Positions 1 to 7,752 of a DNA stretch of 13,594 nt are shown piece by piece. The translations under genes and the position numbers were made by a program. Under the pieces are notes generated by a model. That model was given only the letters and a program-made list of their open reading frames with translations, had not been told where the DNA came from and searched no databases. Source of the DNA: Candidatus Brocadiaceae bacterium (lineage in GTDB: Bacteria > Planctomycetota > Brocadiia > SM23-32); contig PUNP01000751.1 in NCBI GenBank assembly GCA_003551785.1, forward strand, positions 1 to 13,594, written 5' to 3'. Every line of letters starts with the position of its first letter. The stretch's first letter is position 1.

Positions 1-3
1 AAG

Positions 4-31
4 ACGTCTGTCATCCGACCTCCGACATCTG
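4..31. repeat. Four degenerate 7-bp tandem repeats at the left edge
   Basis: Four consecutive heptamers, ACGTCTG, TCATCCG, ACCTCCG and ACATCTG, fit a loose consensus of the form ACaTCtG. The array may extend to the left beyond the window. Degenerate heptamer runs of this type occur in intergenic DNA of some bacteria, and I associate them with sulfate-reducing Desulfobacterota from memory only. They have no known function and probably mark the boundary of the previous gene's intergenic region. Confidence 0.55.
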
Positions 32-185
32 ATTAAATACCCCTGCCCCATGTTCTGTGGAATAAGGAATACCTTTTGAGTATGTTCAATAAAAGAGCTT
101 GATTTGTGTTGATTTTTCTGTTCAAATTCCGCAGGTTAGAAAAACCGATACCTGGATGAGTTTTTGTTTACTTCTGGATACGAAT

Positions 186-2312
186 ATGCCCACCCTTAAA
201 GATTTAGATCTCAAACTATCATATCGATCAGGCCGGGATAATCTTGTCAACGACTTTTTCCTGCCATGCCTTGGAAGATCTGTAAGCTACAAAAGAGCAG
301 CAGGATACTTTACAAGTGCTGGGCTGGCCTTAGCTGCCCGGGGCATCGCAGGTCTCGCCTCCCGTAATGGTGAAATGCGGCTCATAGCTTCACCCTATAT
401 GGAACCAGATGATGTTGAGGCCTTGCAGAAGGCTTACGATAATCCTGAAAGCATCCTTAAAGCAATTGCCTGGAAAAACCTACATGATATTGAAGACACA
501 ATCTTCAGGGATAGGTTGAATGCTCTCGCCTGGTTAGCTGCCTCAGGATTGCTACAGGTCAAGCTGGCTATAAGAGTTAATAGTGAAGGCGAGGTGATCA
601 GGGGGATCTTTCACGAAAAGACAGGTCTGTTCTCAGATTATGATAATAATCAAGTGGCCTTTGCAGGCTCATCCAATGAAACTACTGGTGGTTTTGTCGA
701 AAATTTTGAAAGCATAAAGGTATTTTGCTCATGGCGAGACAGTGAAGGTCGGGTGAAAGAGGAGTTGGAAAACTTTGATGATCTGTGGAACGACAATACC
801 CCAGGGCTGAAAATTATCGAGTTTAGCCAAGCCACAGCGGAGCTTGTTGATCAATTCCGTGATCCTTCAAAACCCCTTGAAGGTCTAAAAATCAAAGATT
901 TCTGTCAAACCAAAATAAACTGTTATGGCAAAGTTTCCTCGCCAAAATGGATGCAATTACGCGATTATCAGGTCGAAGCTATCCGAGCTTGGGTAAAAGC
1001 CGGTGGAAAGGGCATTTTTTCCATGGCTACAGGAACTGGAAAGACTTTGACAGCACTTGCCTTGGCAGCTAAGGTCGCTGAAAAAAATTATCCTTTAGCT
1101 ATAATCATTGTCTGCCCCTACATAAGCATTTGCCGCCAGTGGATTGGTGAAGCAGCCTTGTTTGGTGCAAAAGCTATCCCTTGCTTTGAAGGACAAAGAA
1201 AATGGCAGTCATTGCTAGAAGAGTCTTATCAGCAATTGAGCAGTGGGCTAAAACAGGTTTCTGTGTTTGTAGCTACAAACTCCACGTTCAAAAGCAAGGC
1301 CTTTCAATCAAGTATATCCAACAAGCTCACATATAGCGGAATTCATCACCTAATAATTGCTGATGAGGTACATAATTTGGGCTCCCCCAAAATGAGCAAG
1401 TCTTTGCCCGATGGCATTGCTATGAGGTTAGGACTATCAGCAACCCCAGAGCGGCACAATGATCCAGAGGGCACCGCTGCACTAATCAACTATTTTGGGG
1501 ATGACATATTTTCCTATCCATTATCCAAGGCTGTTGCTGATGGGCATTTAACCCCATATTTATACTACCCTATTATCGTTAAATTGAATTATGATGAAGC
1601 TGAGTCATACTTGGAGATTACCAGTAGCCTAGCCAGATTAATGTCAGGTAACGACAAAGAAGGTGAGCTAAACGATGCAGCCATGCATCTTTTAATAAAG
1701 CGATCCAGGCTGCTCGGATCAGCAACAAATAAGATTACTGCACTTGAACAGTTGATTGGAAAAATGATTGATAAACCTAAAAAGGCAATATTTTATTGTG
1801 GGGACGGCAAAACTCTTGATCCAAATTCAGATGAGGATATGCGTCAAATCAAAGCAGTAGCAAGGGTTTTAGGCGAACAATGTGGTTTGCGGGTCAGAAA
1901 TTTTACATATATGGAGAGTTCAGAAGAGAGGAATGGAATTCTTCAAGATCTAAGATCTGGTTTTTTGGATGGTGTGGTTGCTATCCGCTGCTTAGATGAA
2001 GGGATTGATCTTCCTGATCTTGACATGGGTTTTATATTAGCGAGTTCAACCAATCCCAGGCAATTTATTCAAAGAAGAGGTCGTTTGCTACGTAAAGCTC
2101 CTGGAAAGAAGCGATCTGTAATTTATGACTTTATTGTACAACCACCTGATTTTGGCGGAGAGGATGATGACAAGGCATTTAACGTGGAACGCCTGCTCTT
2201 CAAAAGAGAATTAAAAAGGATATCGGAATTTTGCAGTATGGCTGAAAATGGCCCAGAAGCACTACAATCTTTACGTGAACTAAGAATAAAATATAACTTG
2301 GTTGCGGAGTAA
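186..2312 (+). CDS. PLD-nuclease-like / SF2 (DEAD/DEAH-type) helicase, first gene of the putative PT-linked restriction operon
   Basis: This is a two-part protein of 708 aa if started at ATG 186. Residues about 1-200 resemble a phospholipase D-like nuclease domain: an HEK element (H143, K145) is followed by a GSSNET element (161-166), the usual second half of a PLD active site. The SF2 helicase core follows: motif I ATGTGKT (281-287), motif II DEVH (393-396), motif III SATPER (418-423) and motif VI QFIQRRGRLLR (626-636), so both RecA-like lobes look intact. It probably translocates on or unwinds DNA with ATP and may cut it. The in-frame TTG at 99 and ATG at 156 would add 29 or 10 residues. 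I prefer 186 because the conserved-looking LKDLDLKLSYRSGRDN segment begins there and a GGA lies 7 nt upstream; the start is uncertain. The next gene follows after 2 nt. Similar helicases occur near dnd genes, so a restriction role is inferred. Confidence 0.85.
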   Translation: MPTLKDLDLKLSYRSGRDNLVNDFFLPCLGRSVSYKRAAGYFTSAGLALAARGIAGLASRNGEMRLIASPYMEPDDVEALQKAYDNPESILKAIAWKNLHDIEDTIFRDRLNALAWLAASGLLQVKLAIRVNSEGEVIRGIFHEKTGLFSDYDNNQVAFAGSSNETTGGFVENFESIKVFCSWRDSEGRVKEELENFDDLWNDNTPGLKIIEFSQATAELVDQFRDPSKPLEGLKIKDFCQTKINCYGKVSSPKWMQLRDYQVEAIRAWVKAGGKGIFSMATGTGKTLTALALAAKVAEKNYPLAIIIVCPYISICRQWIGEAALFGAKAIPCFEGQRKWQSLLEESYQQLSSGLKQVSVFVATNSTFKSKAFQSSISNKLTYSGIHHLIIADEVHNLGSPKMSKSLPDGIAMRLGLSATPERHNDPEGTAALINYFGDDIFSYPLSKAVADGHLTPYLYYPIIVKLNYDEAESYLEITSSLARLMSGNDKEGELNDAAMHLLIKRSRLLGSATNKITALEQLIGKMIDKPKKAIFYCGDGKTLDPNSDEDMRQIKAVARVLGEQCGLRVRNFTYMESSEERNGILQDLRSGFLDGVVAIRCLDEGIDLPDLDMGFILASSTNPRQFIQRRGRLLRKAPGKKRSVIYDFIVQPPDFGGEDDDKAFNVERLLFKRELKRISEFCSMAENGPEALQSLRELRIKYNLVAE

Positions 2313-2314
2313 AA

Positions 2315-2578
2315 ATGTCAGATAATCAAGAACTTTTGAAAAAACTTAAAGAGCTAGAAGAAGAAAACAAACTTCTAAAGCAAAGGCAATCTAGCAATTC
2401 CAATGTTAAGGTAGTTGAAGGGGATTACAAAGGACGTCCCACACTTACATTTTACGGTCCATTCAAGCCTTTTACACTGGGAATTAGAAAACTTCAGACA
2501 ATTAAAGAGTCTTGGCCTGAAGTGGAAAAGTTTTTGAATCGTCATAACGCAAATGATAATAATGAAATAAAAATATAG
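2315..2578 (+). CDS. Small coiled-coil protein with basic beta/alpha C-terminal domain
   Basis: An 87-aa protein with no confident family assignment. Residues about 4-24 form a strongly charged heptad-like helix (LLKKLKELEEENKLLKQ), likely a coiled coil for dimerisation. Residues about 30-80 read as two strands (KVVEGDYKG, PTLTFYGPF), a basic turn (KPFTLGIRKLQ) and a helix (ESWPEVEKFLNRH). That order loosely resembles PC4-like single-stranded-DNA-binding proteins; this is a hypothesis from pattern only. ATG lies 2 nt after the helicase stop, with GGAG at 2306-2309 inside the end of the helicase gene, so translation is probably coupled. It could be an adaptor or DNA-binding subunit for the helicase or the downstream ATPase. 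Confidence 0.75.
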   Translation: MSDNQELLKKLKELEEENKLLKQRQSSNSNVKVVEGDYKGRPTLTFYGPFKPFTLGIRKLQTIKESWPEVEKFLNRHNANDNNEIKI

Positions 2579-2619
2579 AATGTAAAAATTATTTTGTTTT
2601 TTCTAGGAGATATGTGGTA

Positions 2620-2805
2620 ATGAGTGAAGAACCAATGAAAGTGCAGGCTGAAGAAAAAGCCAAGACAATTTTTCAAAATGCCAAGCCTGAATATCAGGTG
2701 TTGATTCGAGCAATCCTGTCTGAAGAACGTAAAGTAATGCACCTTCAGCGTAGAAATGATATACATCAAAGGATTTACGATCATGTCAGGCGGATTATCA
2801 AATGA
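2620..2805 (+). CDS. Small helical protein of unknown function
   Basis: A 61-aa, charged, mostly helical protein (KAKTIFQNAKPEYQVLIRAI, then RRNDIHQRIYDHVRRIIK) with no signal peptide or membrane segment. ATG 2620 is preferred over GTG 2614 because AGGAGA (2605-2610) sits 9 nt before the ATG but only 3 nt before the GTG. Its stop overlaps the start of the SMC-like ATPase in an ATGA (2802-2805), a strong sign of translational coupling. That suggests a small partner made in step with the ATPase, in the way DndE accompanies DndD; the analogy is positional, and no sequence similarity to DndE is evident. I do not recognise the family. Confidence 0.7.
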   Translation: MSEEPMKVQAEEKAKTIFQNAKPEYQVLIRAILSEERKVMHLQRRNDIHQRIYDHVRRIIK

Positions 2806-4907
2806 AATTAGAGCGGCTCGTTATTGAAAATTTCAGACAATTTAAGGGCAGGCAAGAAATCATTTTTTCTGACCTTAGTGAAAGGAATGTCACTTTAGTT
2901 CACGCAGAAAATGGTTTTGGTAAAACTACACTTCTCAAGGCTTTGCTCTGGGGGCTATATGGAAGAAATGGTCTTATGGGGAACGATGGAAGCCCTGATG
3001 ACTTTGAAAAGCCTGATTCAATAATTCACGAAGGTCTTGCTTTTGGAGCACAAGATCCAGATTCTGTTGCAGCAAGTGTTGAAATCACCTTTAAGCACCA
3101 ATCAACAAGATACATCCTGACCAGAAGGTTGACCCTTTCCCAGCAAAACATTAGCTCTAAGCAAGCTGATTTATCTCTGGAAGAGATGAAGGATGGTCAA
3201 ACCTACAAAGTAGAAAGACCACAGAATAGAATTGAATCGATTATTCCTGAAGGGATAAGCCGGTTTTTGTTTTTTAATGGTGAAAGAATTAATTACTTAG
3301 CAATGGAAAAAAATAGATCTCATGTGACTGAAGCAATCCAGCAAATGCTTGGATTGAAGCTTTTACAGACCACCATTGAAGACCTAAAACACGCAAATGT
3401 TCGAGGAAAATTTCGATCAGAGCAAAAAAATGCTGTTACTGAAGAAAAAAGGATTTTTATTGAGCGCTTGAGCAATAAAGAATCAGAAATAGAAGATTTT
3501 CAAAGCCAAAAACAACAAGCCTTAAATAACCTCGAAGCAATACGCAAAGAGATTGATCTCGTGAATATGAAGCTCGCAAAAAACAGAAAAGCAAAAGAGC
3601 TTCAGACCAAGAGGGTCAAACTGACACAAGAAATAGATCAGCTTGTTAGCCGCAGGAATGAAGTCGAGAAAAAGCTAAAAAAAATCATTTCAGACGAGGG
3701 GTTTACTTTTTTTTCTGCAGAACTGCTAAACAAAGGAAAAGATATTGTCAATAAACTACGGACGGAAGGAAAAATTCCTGCCAGAGTGCTAAATTCCTTT
3801 CTCAATGAATTGTTAGCTTCGGAAAAATGTATATGTCAGCGCAGCTTACCAAAAGATAGTCCTGAGAGAAGAGCTGTTGAACAACTAATGACTATAGCTG
3901 GTGATCAAGATTTTAACAACGCTGTTGGTGCGCTTGACCATGCCCTGGGACACATTGAGGCGATATCCTTACAAGCTTCTAATAATTTGAACGAACTTCA
4001 AAAAGAACGTTTGCAAGTGATATATAATATTCGCGAAAGGGATGAAGAGATTGAAAAAATTCATCAGGAGCTAGGTGCAAAAAAGGATGAAGAAGTCCAA
4101 AGCCTGGAGGACAAAAGAAAAGAACTATATATTGATAATGATACCTTGCAAAATAAACTTGGTAGTGTCGAAAATAATATTGATAGAGCAATAGAGGAAG
4201 CTGAGTCTTTAAAGGTTCAGATTCGTCAAATTGAAGATAAGGAAGATGCAGCAGCCTTAGCACAAAAGCGTATAGATGCCGTTGAAGACTGTATCAAACT
4301 CCTTGCAGACATTCTTGAGGCTGAGACACAAAATATTCGACCGTTGCTTAATGATGAGATAAACAAGTTGTTTAGAAAAATAATGACTAAAGATTACTGG
4401 GCAGAGCTTACAGATGAATATACACTCAAGATTAGGAAGAAAATTGCCGGTGAGATATCTGATCCTAATGGCCAAAAAATAGATGCAGCACTGAGTACTG
4501 GAGAAAGAACTGTGACTTCACTCGTGTTTATCGCTAGTTTAGTAGCCTTAGCAAAAAAAAGATCAGAGATACCAACTATACTCAAAGGATTGTCAGGTTC
4601 TGTCTACCCAGTTGCTATCGACTCCCCATTTGGTTCTTTAAGTATTTTTAGACCAGGTGTTGCCCGTTACATCCCTGAGCTCGCTCCTCAGGTTTTACTT
4701 TTGGTAAGCCAAGAGCAGTATAACGGTGCAGTTGAGTCTGCTCTTACAGATTCCATTCGAGTTGGGAAACGATATTACTTGGTTTATCATGGACCAACCA
4801 TGCCCGACCAGGCAAGCCCTGAACTTGTAGTTCATGATGAAAAGATTCAACAGTATTTTCCTTCTCAAACTGAAGAATATACAGAAATTAAAGAATTAAA
4901 GGTTTAA
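2802..4907 (+). CDS. SMC/Rad50-like ATPase of the DndD-related type, with Cys-X-Cys in the coiled coil
   Basis: A 701-aa ABC-type ATPase with split ATPase halves. The N-terminal half opens with LERLVIENFRQFKG and has a Walker A AENGFGKTT (35-43) in which the usual first glycine is alanine. FLFFNGERI (155-163) matches the DndD hallmark FFFDGEQI seen in the dndD of this same window. Charged coiled coils run from about 190 to 510, broken by CIC (C343, C345) in ASEKCICQRSLP, at the place where Rad50 proteins carry a Cys-X-X-Cys zinc hook. The C-terminal half has an LSTGE signature (564-568) and a Walker B region VAIDSPFG (604-611). It likely acts on DNA as a dimer, driving conformational change with ATP. 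It is the second DndD-like ATPase of the locus and sits in the putative restriction operon. Database annotation could name it 'DndD' or simply AAA family ATPase. Confidence 0.85.
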   Translation: MKLERLVIENFRQFKGRQEIIFSDLSERNVTLVHAENGFGKTTLLKALLWGLYGRNGLMGNDGSPDDFEKPDSIIHEGLAFGAQDPDSVAASVEITFKHQSTRYILTRRLTLSQQNISSKQADLSLEEMKDGQTYKVERPQNRIESIIPEGISRFLFFNGERINYLAMEKNRSHVTEAIQQMLGLKLLQTTIEDLKHANVRGKFRSEQKNAVTEEKRIFIERLSNKESEIEDFQSQKQQALNNLEAIRKEIDLVNMKLAKNRKAKELQTKRVKLTQEIDQLVSRRNEVEKKLKKIISDEGFTFFSAELLNKGKDIVNKLRTEGKIPARVLNSFLNELLASEKCICQRSLPKDSPERRAVEQLMTIAGDQDFNNAVGALDHALGHIEAISLQASNNLNELQKERLQVIYNIRERDEEIEKIHQELGAKKDEEVQSLEDKRKELYIDNDTLQNKLGSVENNIDRAIEEAESLKVQIRQIEDKEDAAALAQKRIDAVEDCIKLLADILEAETQNIRPLLNDEINKLFRKIMTKDYWAELTDEYTLKIRKKIAGEISDPNGQKIDAALSTGERTVTSLVFIASLVALAKKRSEIPTILKGLSGSVYPVAIDSPFGSLSIFRPGVARYIPELAPQVLLLVSQEQYNGAVESALTDSIRVGKRYYLVYHGPTMPDQASPELVVHDEKIQQYFPSQTEEYTEIKELKV

Positions 4908-4918
4908 GTGGGTTAGAA

Positions 4919-5359
4919 ATGAAAAGAATACAGCGAGCGAAGGACAAAGAAGAAATAATTGCCCTTTTGATGGATGAAAGGTTGGGCGTTTTCAAAGAAA
5001 TTTGGAAGCTACTTCTTTTTGCTGCTTTTGTTGGTCTAAAAAATGGGAAGAAGGAGTCATTGAAGTCATCAGATCCTGGGAAAGGAATAGATCAAAGTAC
5101 CTTTGGCAATTCACCAGTTTGGCCAGGGCTACTTTATTTGATTGCGCTGGTTGAGTCCCAAAGCTCGGATTCATTGTCAGGAAGCTCAACTGTAGATGAT
5201 GAAAGAGTACAATTATTTCAAGAATATGTGAATGGTGGGTTAAGTATTCTACAAGATTTTTTTTCAGAAAATAATGCAGATTTGGATGGTTTGCTGGCTT
5301 TTATTGATATCCAAAAGGGTGAAAGTGCTGGAGAACCAGATTTAAATTTGATGATATAA
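4919..5359 (+). CDS. DNA phosphorothioation-associated protein 4-like (dnd_assoc_4-like)
   Basis: A 146-aa soluble protein. It starts MKRIQRAKDKEEIIALL, followed by a helix-rich core (VFKEIWKLLLFAAFVGLKNG) and a C-terminal ERVQLFQEYVNGGLSIL. The run 'vf..A..vG.k.gk' followed by 'F.eYaNGGLeiL' matches my memory of the small family annotated as DNA phosphorothioation-associated protein 4, found beside dnd genes. Its biochemical role is unknown to me. The variable middle (about 40-60) is poorly conserved-looking. It lies 11 nt after the ATPase stop with only a weak SD (GGGTTAG) and 23 nt before the DUF262 gene. This is the best sequence-level link tying the plus-strand operon to phosphorothioation, rather than to an unrelated defence system that merely lies next to it. 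Confidence 0.7.
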   Translation: MKRIQRAKDKEEIIALLMDERLGVFKEIWKLLLFAAFVGLKNGKKESLKSSDPGKGIDQSTFGNSPVWPGLLYLIALVESQSSDSLSGSSTVDDERVQLFQEYVNGGLSILQDFFSENNADLDGLLAFIDIQKGESAGEPDLNLMI

Positions 5360-5382
5360 CAGATGATATTGTCGGAGAAAAA

Positions 5383-7752
5383 ATGACACAAAGAGAAGCG
5401 ACTTCAAACGTGCCACTTAAAATTCTGCTTCCACGAATTAGCACTGGCGATCTCTTAATACCTAACTTTCAAAGAGAATTTGTATGGGACCCTGATCAAT
5501 GGATATCCTTATTCGCTTCGATTATGCTAGATTATCCCATTGGCTTCTTGCTGATAGGAAATAAAGTGGCTGTAAATAAAATGAATTTCTTAAAACCATT
5601 TTCAAGAACAGAAAAAGAAATGAAAGCCGTCTATAAGTTGTTTGCATCTATAAGCGAAGAAAAAATTTCAACAGAATACCTAATGTATGCAAAGGATGAT
5701 GTTAAAAGAGACATACTATTAGATGGACAACAGAGGATAACATCATTAGATTTGATCTTTAGTCAATATTTCGACAAACTCGGTGCTGAATTGTATTATG
5801 GAAAAAGATTTAGATTTTTTTTAGATCTATCATTGTTTGATATTCATGAGATTGGCAATAAAGACTCTAACTATTTTAAAGAAAAATTCAGATATTTGGG
5901 TGATGAGCTTTCACACCAGCAAGTTAAAGAATGTATATACACTCTTCCTTATACTAAGTCTAAAAAAACAGAATATCACATTGAAAAATCTGACCGAGAT
6001 TTAGCTTCTTTTTGCGTAAAGCAGTCACACAATATTTCAGGTTTTGAATTTTTAAGCGACTCTGACACTGTTCTATACCCTGTTGATATGTTATTTACTA
6101 TATCTTCAATAAGAGATGAAAAAGCTTTGGAAATTAATAGAGAGTTTTGGAAAGCATTATTTCAAAATAATAAAAGCAATATAATTGAAAAAACTAAGTA
6201 CTACAAAAATAAGGCTAAATCAAACGAAGATGTTGAAACAATTAAAGCAAATCTTGATGAATATTATGATGAATGGCTTGATGATCTAAAAGAATATTTT
6301 ACGCAAAAGGTTTTAAACTATGAGATACCTATATATAATGTTGAAACAGAGAATTTTCACCGTTTAGCAGGCATTTTTTCAGTAATAAATATTTCAGGAA
6401 CACAGTTGTCGACCTTTGAACTTTTATTAGCTCGAACAGCAACTAAGGATTCTAATTTAAAGCAGATATTTATGGAAGAATTGCAATGTTTTTATAATGA
6501 AATCCAAGAAGATTGTTTCAAGAATGTCGTGCCAGATAGCTCAAGAGACCAATTTGAGAAATACTTTTCTATCCATGATTTTCTTGGTGAAAAAACACAA
6601 GATGACGATAAGTTCCCAGAAAAAATTTCTACTCAATTTGCACAAGTTATCAGTTTAATGACCATTTTGTCTGATATAACTGAAGAGAAAGACCTTAGCA
6701 AGTCAGTTGATGCTTATAATGTGGCTCGCGATATCCTTAAGTTATCTGGCTGGGGTTTTGGAGAGAAACATATCCTTTCCTTAGAACCTACCAAAGTGCA
6801 TAGTGTCCAAAGACAAGCAGCAAAGCAGTTGCTCCGCTCTTATTATTATATGAAGACAACTTTAGGAATTAGGAGACTTTCTGACCTACCCTATCGGCAG
6901 TTAGACTTGGTTCTAACATGTATTTTTAGTGATAAAATCTGGGATGAATTTAAAAAAGGTAGGAACCAACAAGCTGCATGGTTGAAAAAAATTGAGAAGT
7001 GGTTTTGGTCATCATTATTTGGAGGTGCCTATCAATTTAATCAAGATCGAAGGGTGGTTAGGGATATTCCCAGACTCCTGATATATGTCAATAATCCGGA
7101 CGAAAAATGGCCTACACATTTAGTGTCCAAAGATAATTTTGAAATAACAGATAAGGATTATAGCTCATACTCAGAAGATATTACAAATCGTTTTACTTCT
7201 TGTTTTAATAAAGAAGGGTATTCAACCTTTGAATCGTTTTTTGAAGGACACAACAAAGCATTAGAGAGATCACTTATAGCTTTCATACTTAAAGATGAGC
7301 CTGTTGATTTTTTTTACAAGGATAAAAATGGCATCGAAATAAATCAAAGATTAAACTCAAACATGCCTAACTTGGAGGTTGATCATATAATATCTATCAA
7401 GGATTGGAATATCTGGATTGATAAAGTGTCAAATAACGATGAAAATCTTGTGAAAGTTAACAGTCGTAATCAGAACCATCAAATTAATTCTCCTTTAAAT
7501 AAAACAGTTATTTCTGCTAATGCGAATCAGTATTGGCAATCTCAAAAGCTATATGAAAAATGTCAACTAGAAAATCTCAATAGTGAAGCCTCTGTAAAAG
7601 AAAAATTGGAATCTCACTGTATAGATCCTTATTCTTTGATAAATGTTTTAGATAGAGATAAATTAATAAACATTTCAGGTAACATTGAAGCTTTTTTGAG
7701 GAATCGTTTTGAAAAAATTAGAACTAAATTAAATAATATAATTGAATCCTGA
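5383..7752 (+). CDS. DUF262 (GmrS/ParB-like) protein with C-terminal HNH/DUF1524-like nuclease domain
   Basis: A 789-aa protein. The N-terminus is a DUF262 domain: IPNFQREFVWDPDQWISL near residues 26-43, then YPIGFLLIG, and the signature LLDGQQRITSL with D114-G-Q-Q-R118, the nucleotide-binding motif of GmrS- and SspE-type enzymes. A long helical middle follows. Near the C-terminus VDHIIS (D667-H668) is followed by ENLVKVNSRNQNHQIN (687-702), an HNH-like/DUF1524 arrangement with N696 and H699 as candidate active-site residues. Known relatives (GmrSD, SspE) use NTP binding by DUF262 to control DNA cleavage, and SspE acts against phage in a PT-dependent way. Here it is the last gene of the operon, with GGAG (5374-5377) 5 nt before ATG. 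It is visibly AT-richer than dndC (25% GC in 6181-6240 versus 53% in 10801-10860), which suggests separate origin. Target specificity cannot be read from sequence. Confidence 0.85.
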   Translation: MTQREATSNVPLKILLPRISTGDLLIPNFQREFVWDPDQWISLFASIMLDYPIGFLLIGNKVAVNKMNFLKPFSRTEKEMKAVYKLFASISEEKISTEYLMYAKDDVKRDILLDGQQRITSLDLIFSQYFDKLGAELYYGKRFRFFLDLSLFDIHEIGNKDSNYFKEKFRYLGDELSHQQVKECIYTLPYTKSKKTEYHIEKSDRDLASFCVKQSHNISGFEFLSDSDTVLYPVDMLFTISSIRDEKALEINREFWKALFQNNKSNIIEKTKYYKNKAKSNEDVETIKANLDEYYDEWLDDLKEYFTQKVLNYEIPIYNVETENFHRLAGIFSVINISGTQLSTFELLLARTATKDSNLKQIFMEELQCFYNEIQEDCFKNVVPDSSRDQFEKYFSIHDFLGEKTQDDDKFPEKISTQFAQVISLMTILSDITEEKDLSKSVDAYNVARDILKLSGWGFGEKHILSLEPTKVHSVQRQAAKQLLRSYYYMKTTLGIRRLSDLPYRQLDLVLTCIFSDKIWDEFKKGRNQQAAWLKKIEKWFWSSLFGGAYQFNQDRRVVRDIPRLLIYVNNPDEKWPTHLVSKDNFEITDKDYSSYSEDITNRFTSCFNKEGYSTFESFFEGHNKALERSLIAFILKDEPVDFFYKDKNGIEINQRLNSNMPNLEVDHIISIKDWNIWIDKVSNNDENLVKVNSRNQNHQINSPLNKTVISANANQYWQSQKLYEKCQLENLNSEASVKEKLESHCIDPYSLINVLDRDKLINISGNIEAFLRNRFEKIRTKLNNIIES

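Noticed and set aside
82..102. Six-codon ORF whose stop overlaps the TTG at 99
   Set aside because: Too short, with no properly spaced SD, and the TTG at 99 is itself unlikely to be the real helicase start.
3979..4585. Minus-strand open frames inside the SMC-like ATPase gene
   Set aside because: Antisense to a gene with clear ATPase motifs; no family features and no ribosome binding sites that stand out.
5383..7752. Reading the DUF262 protein as DndB because of its DGQxR motif
   Set aside because: The motif is DGQQR with a preceding NFQREFVW segment and a C-terminal HNH, which is DUF262/GmrSD-like; the real DndB with DGQHR is at 11870-12964.
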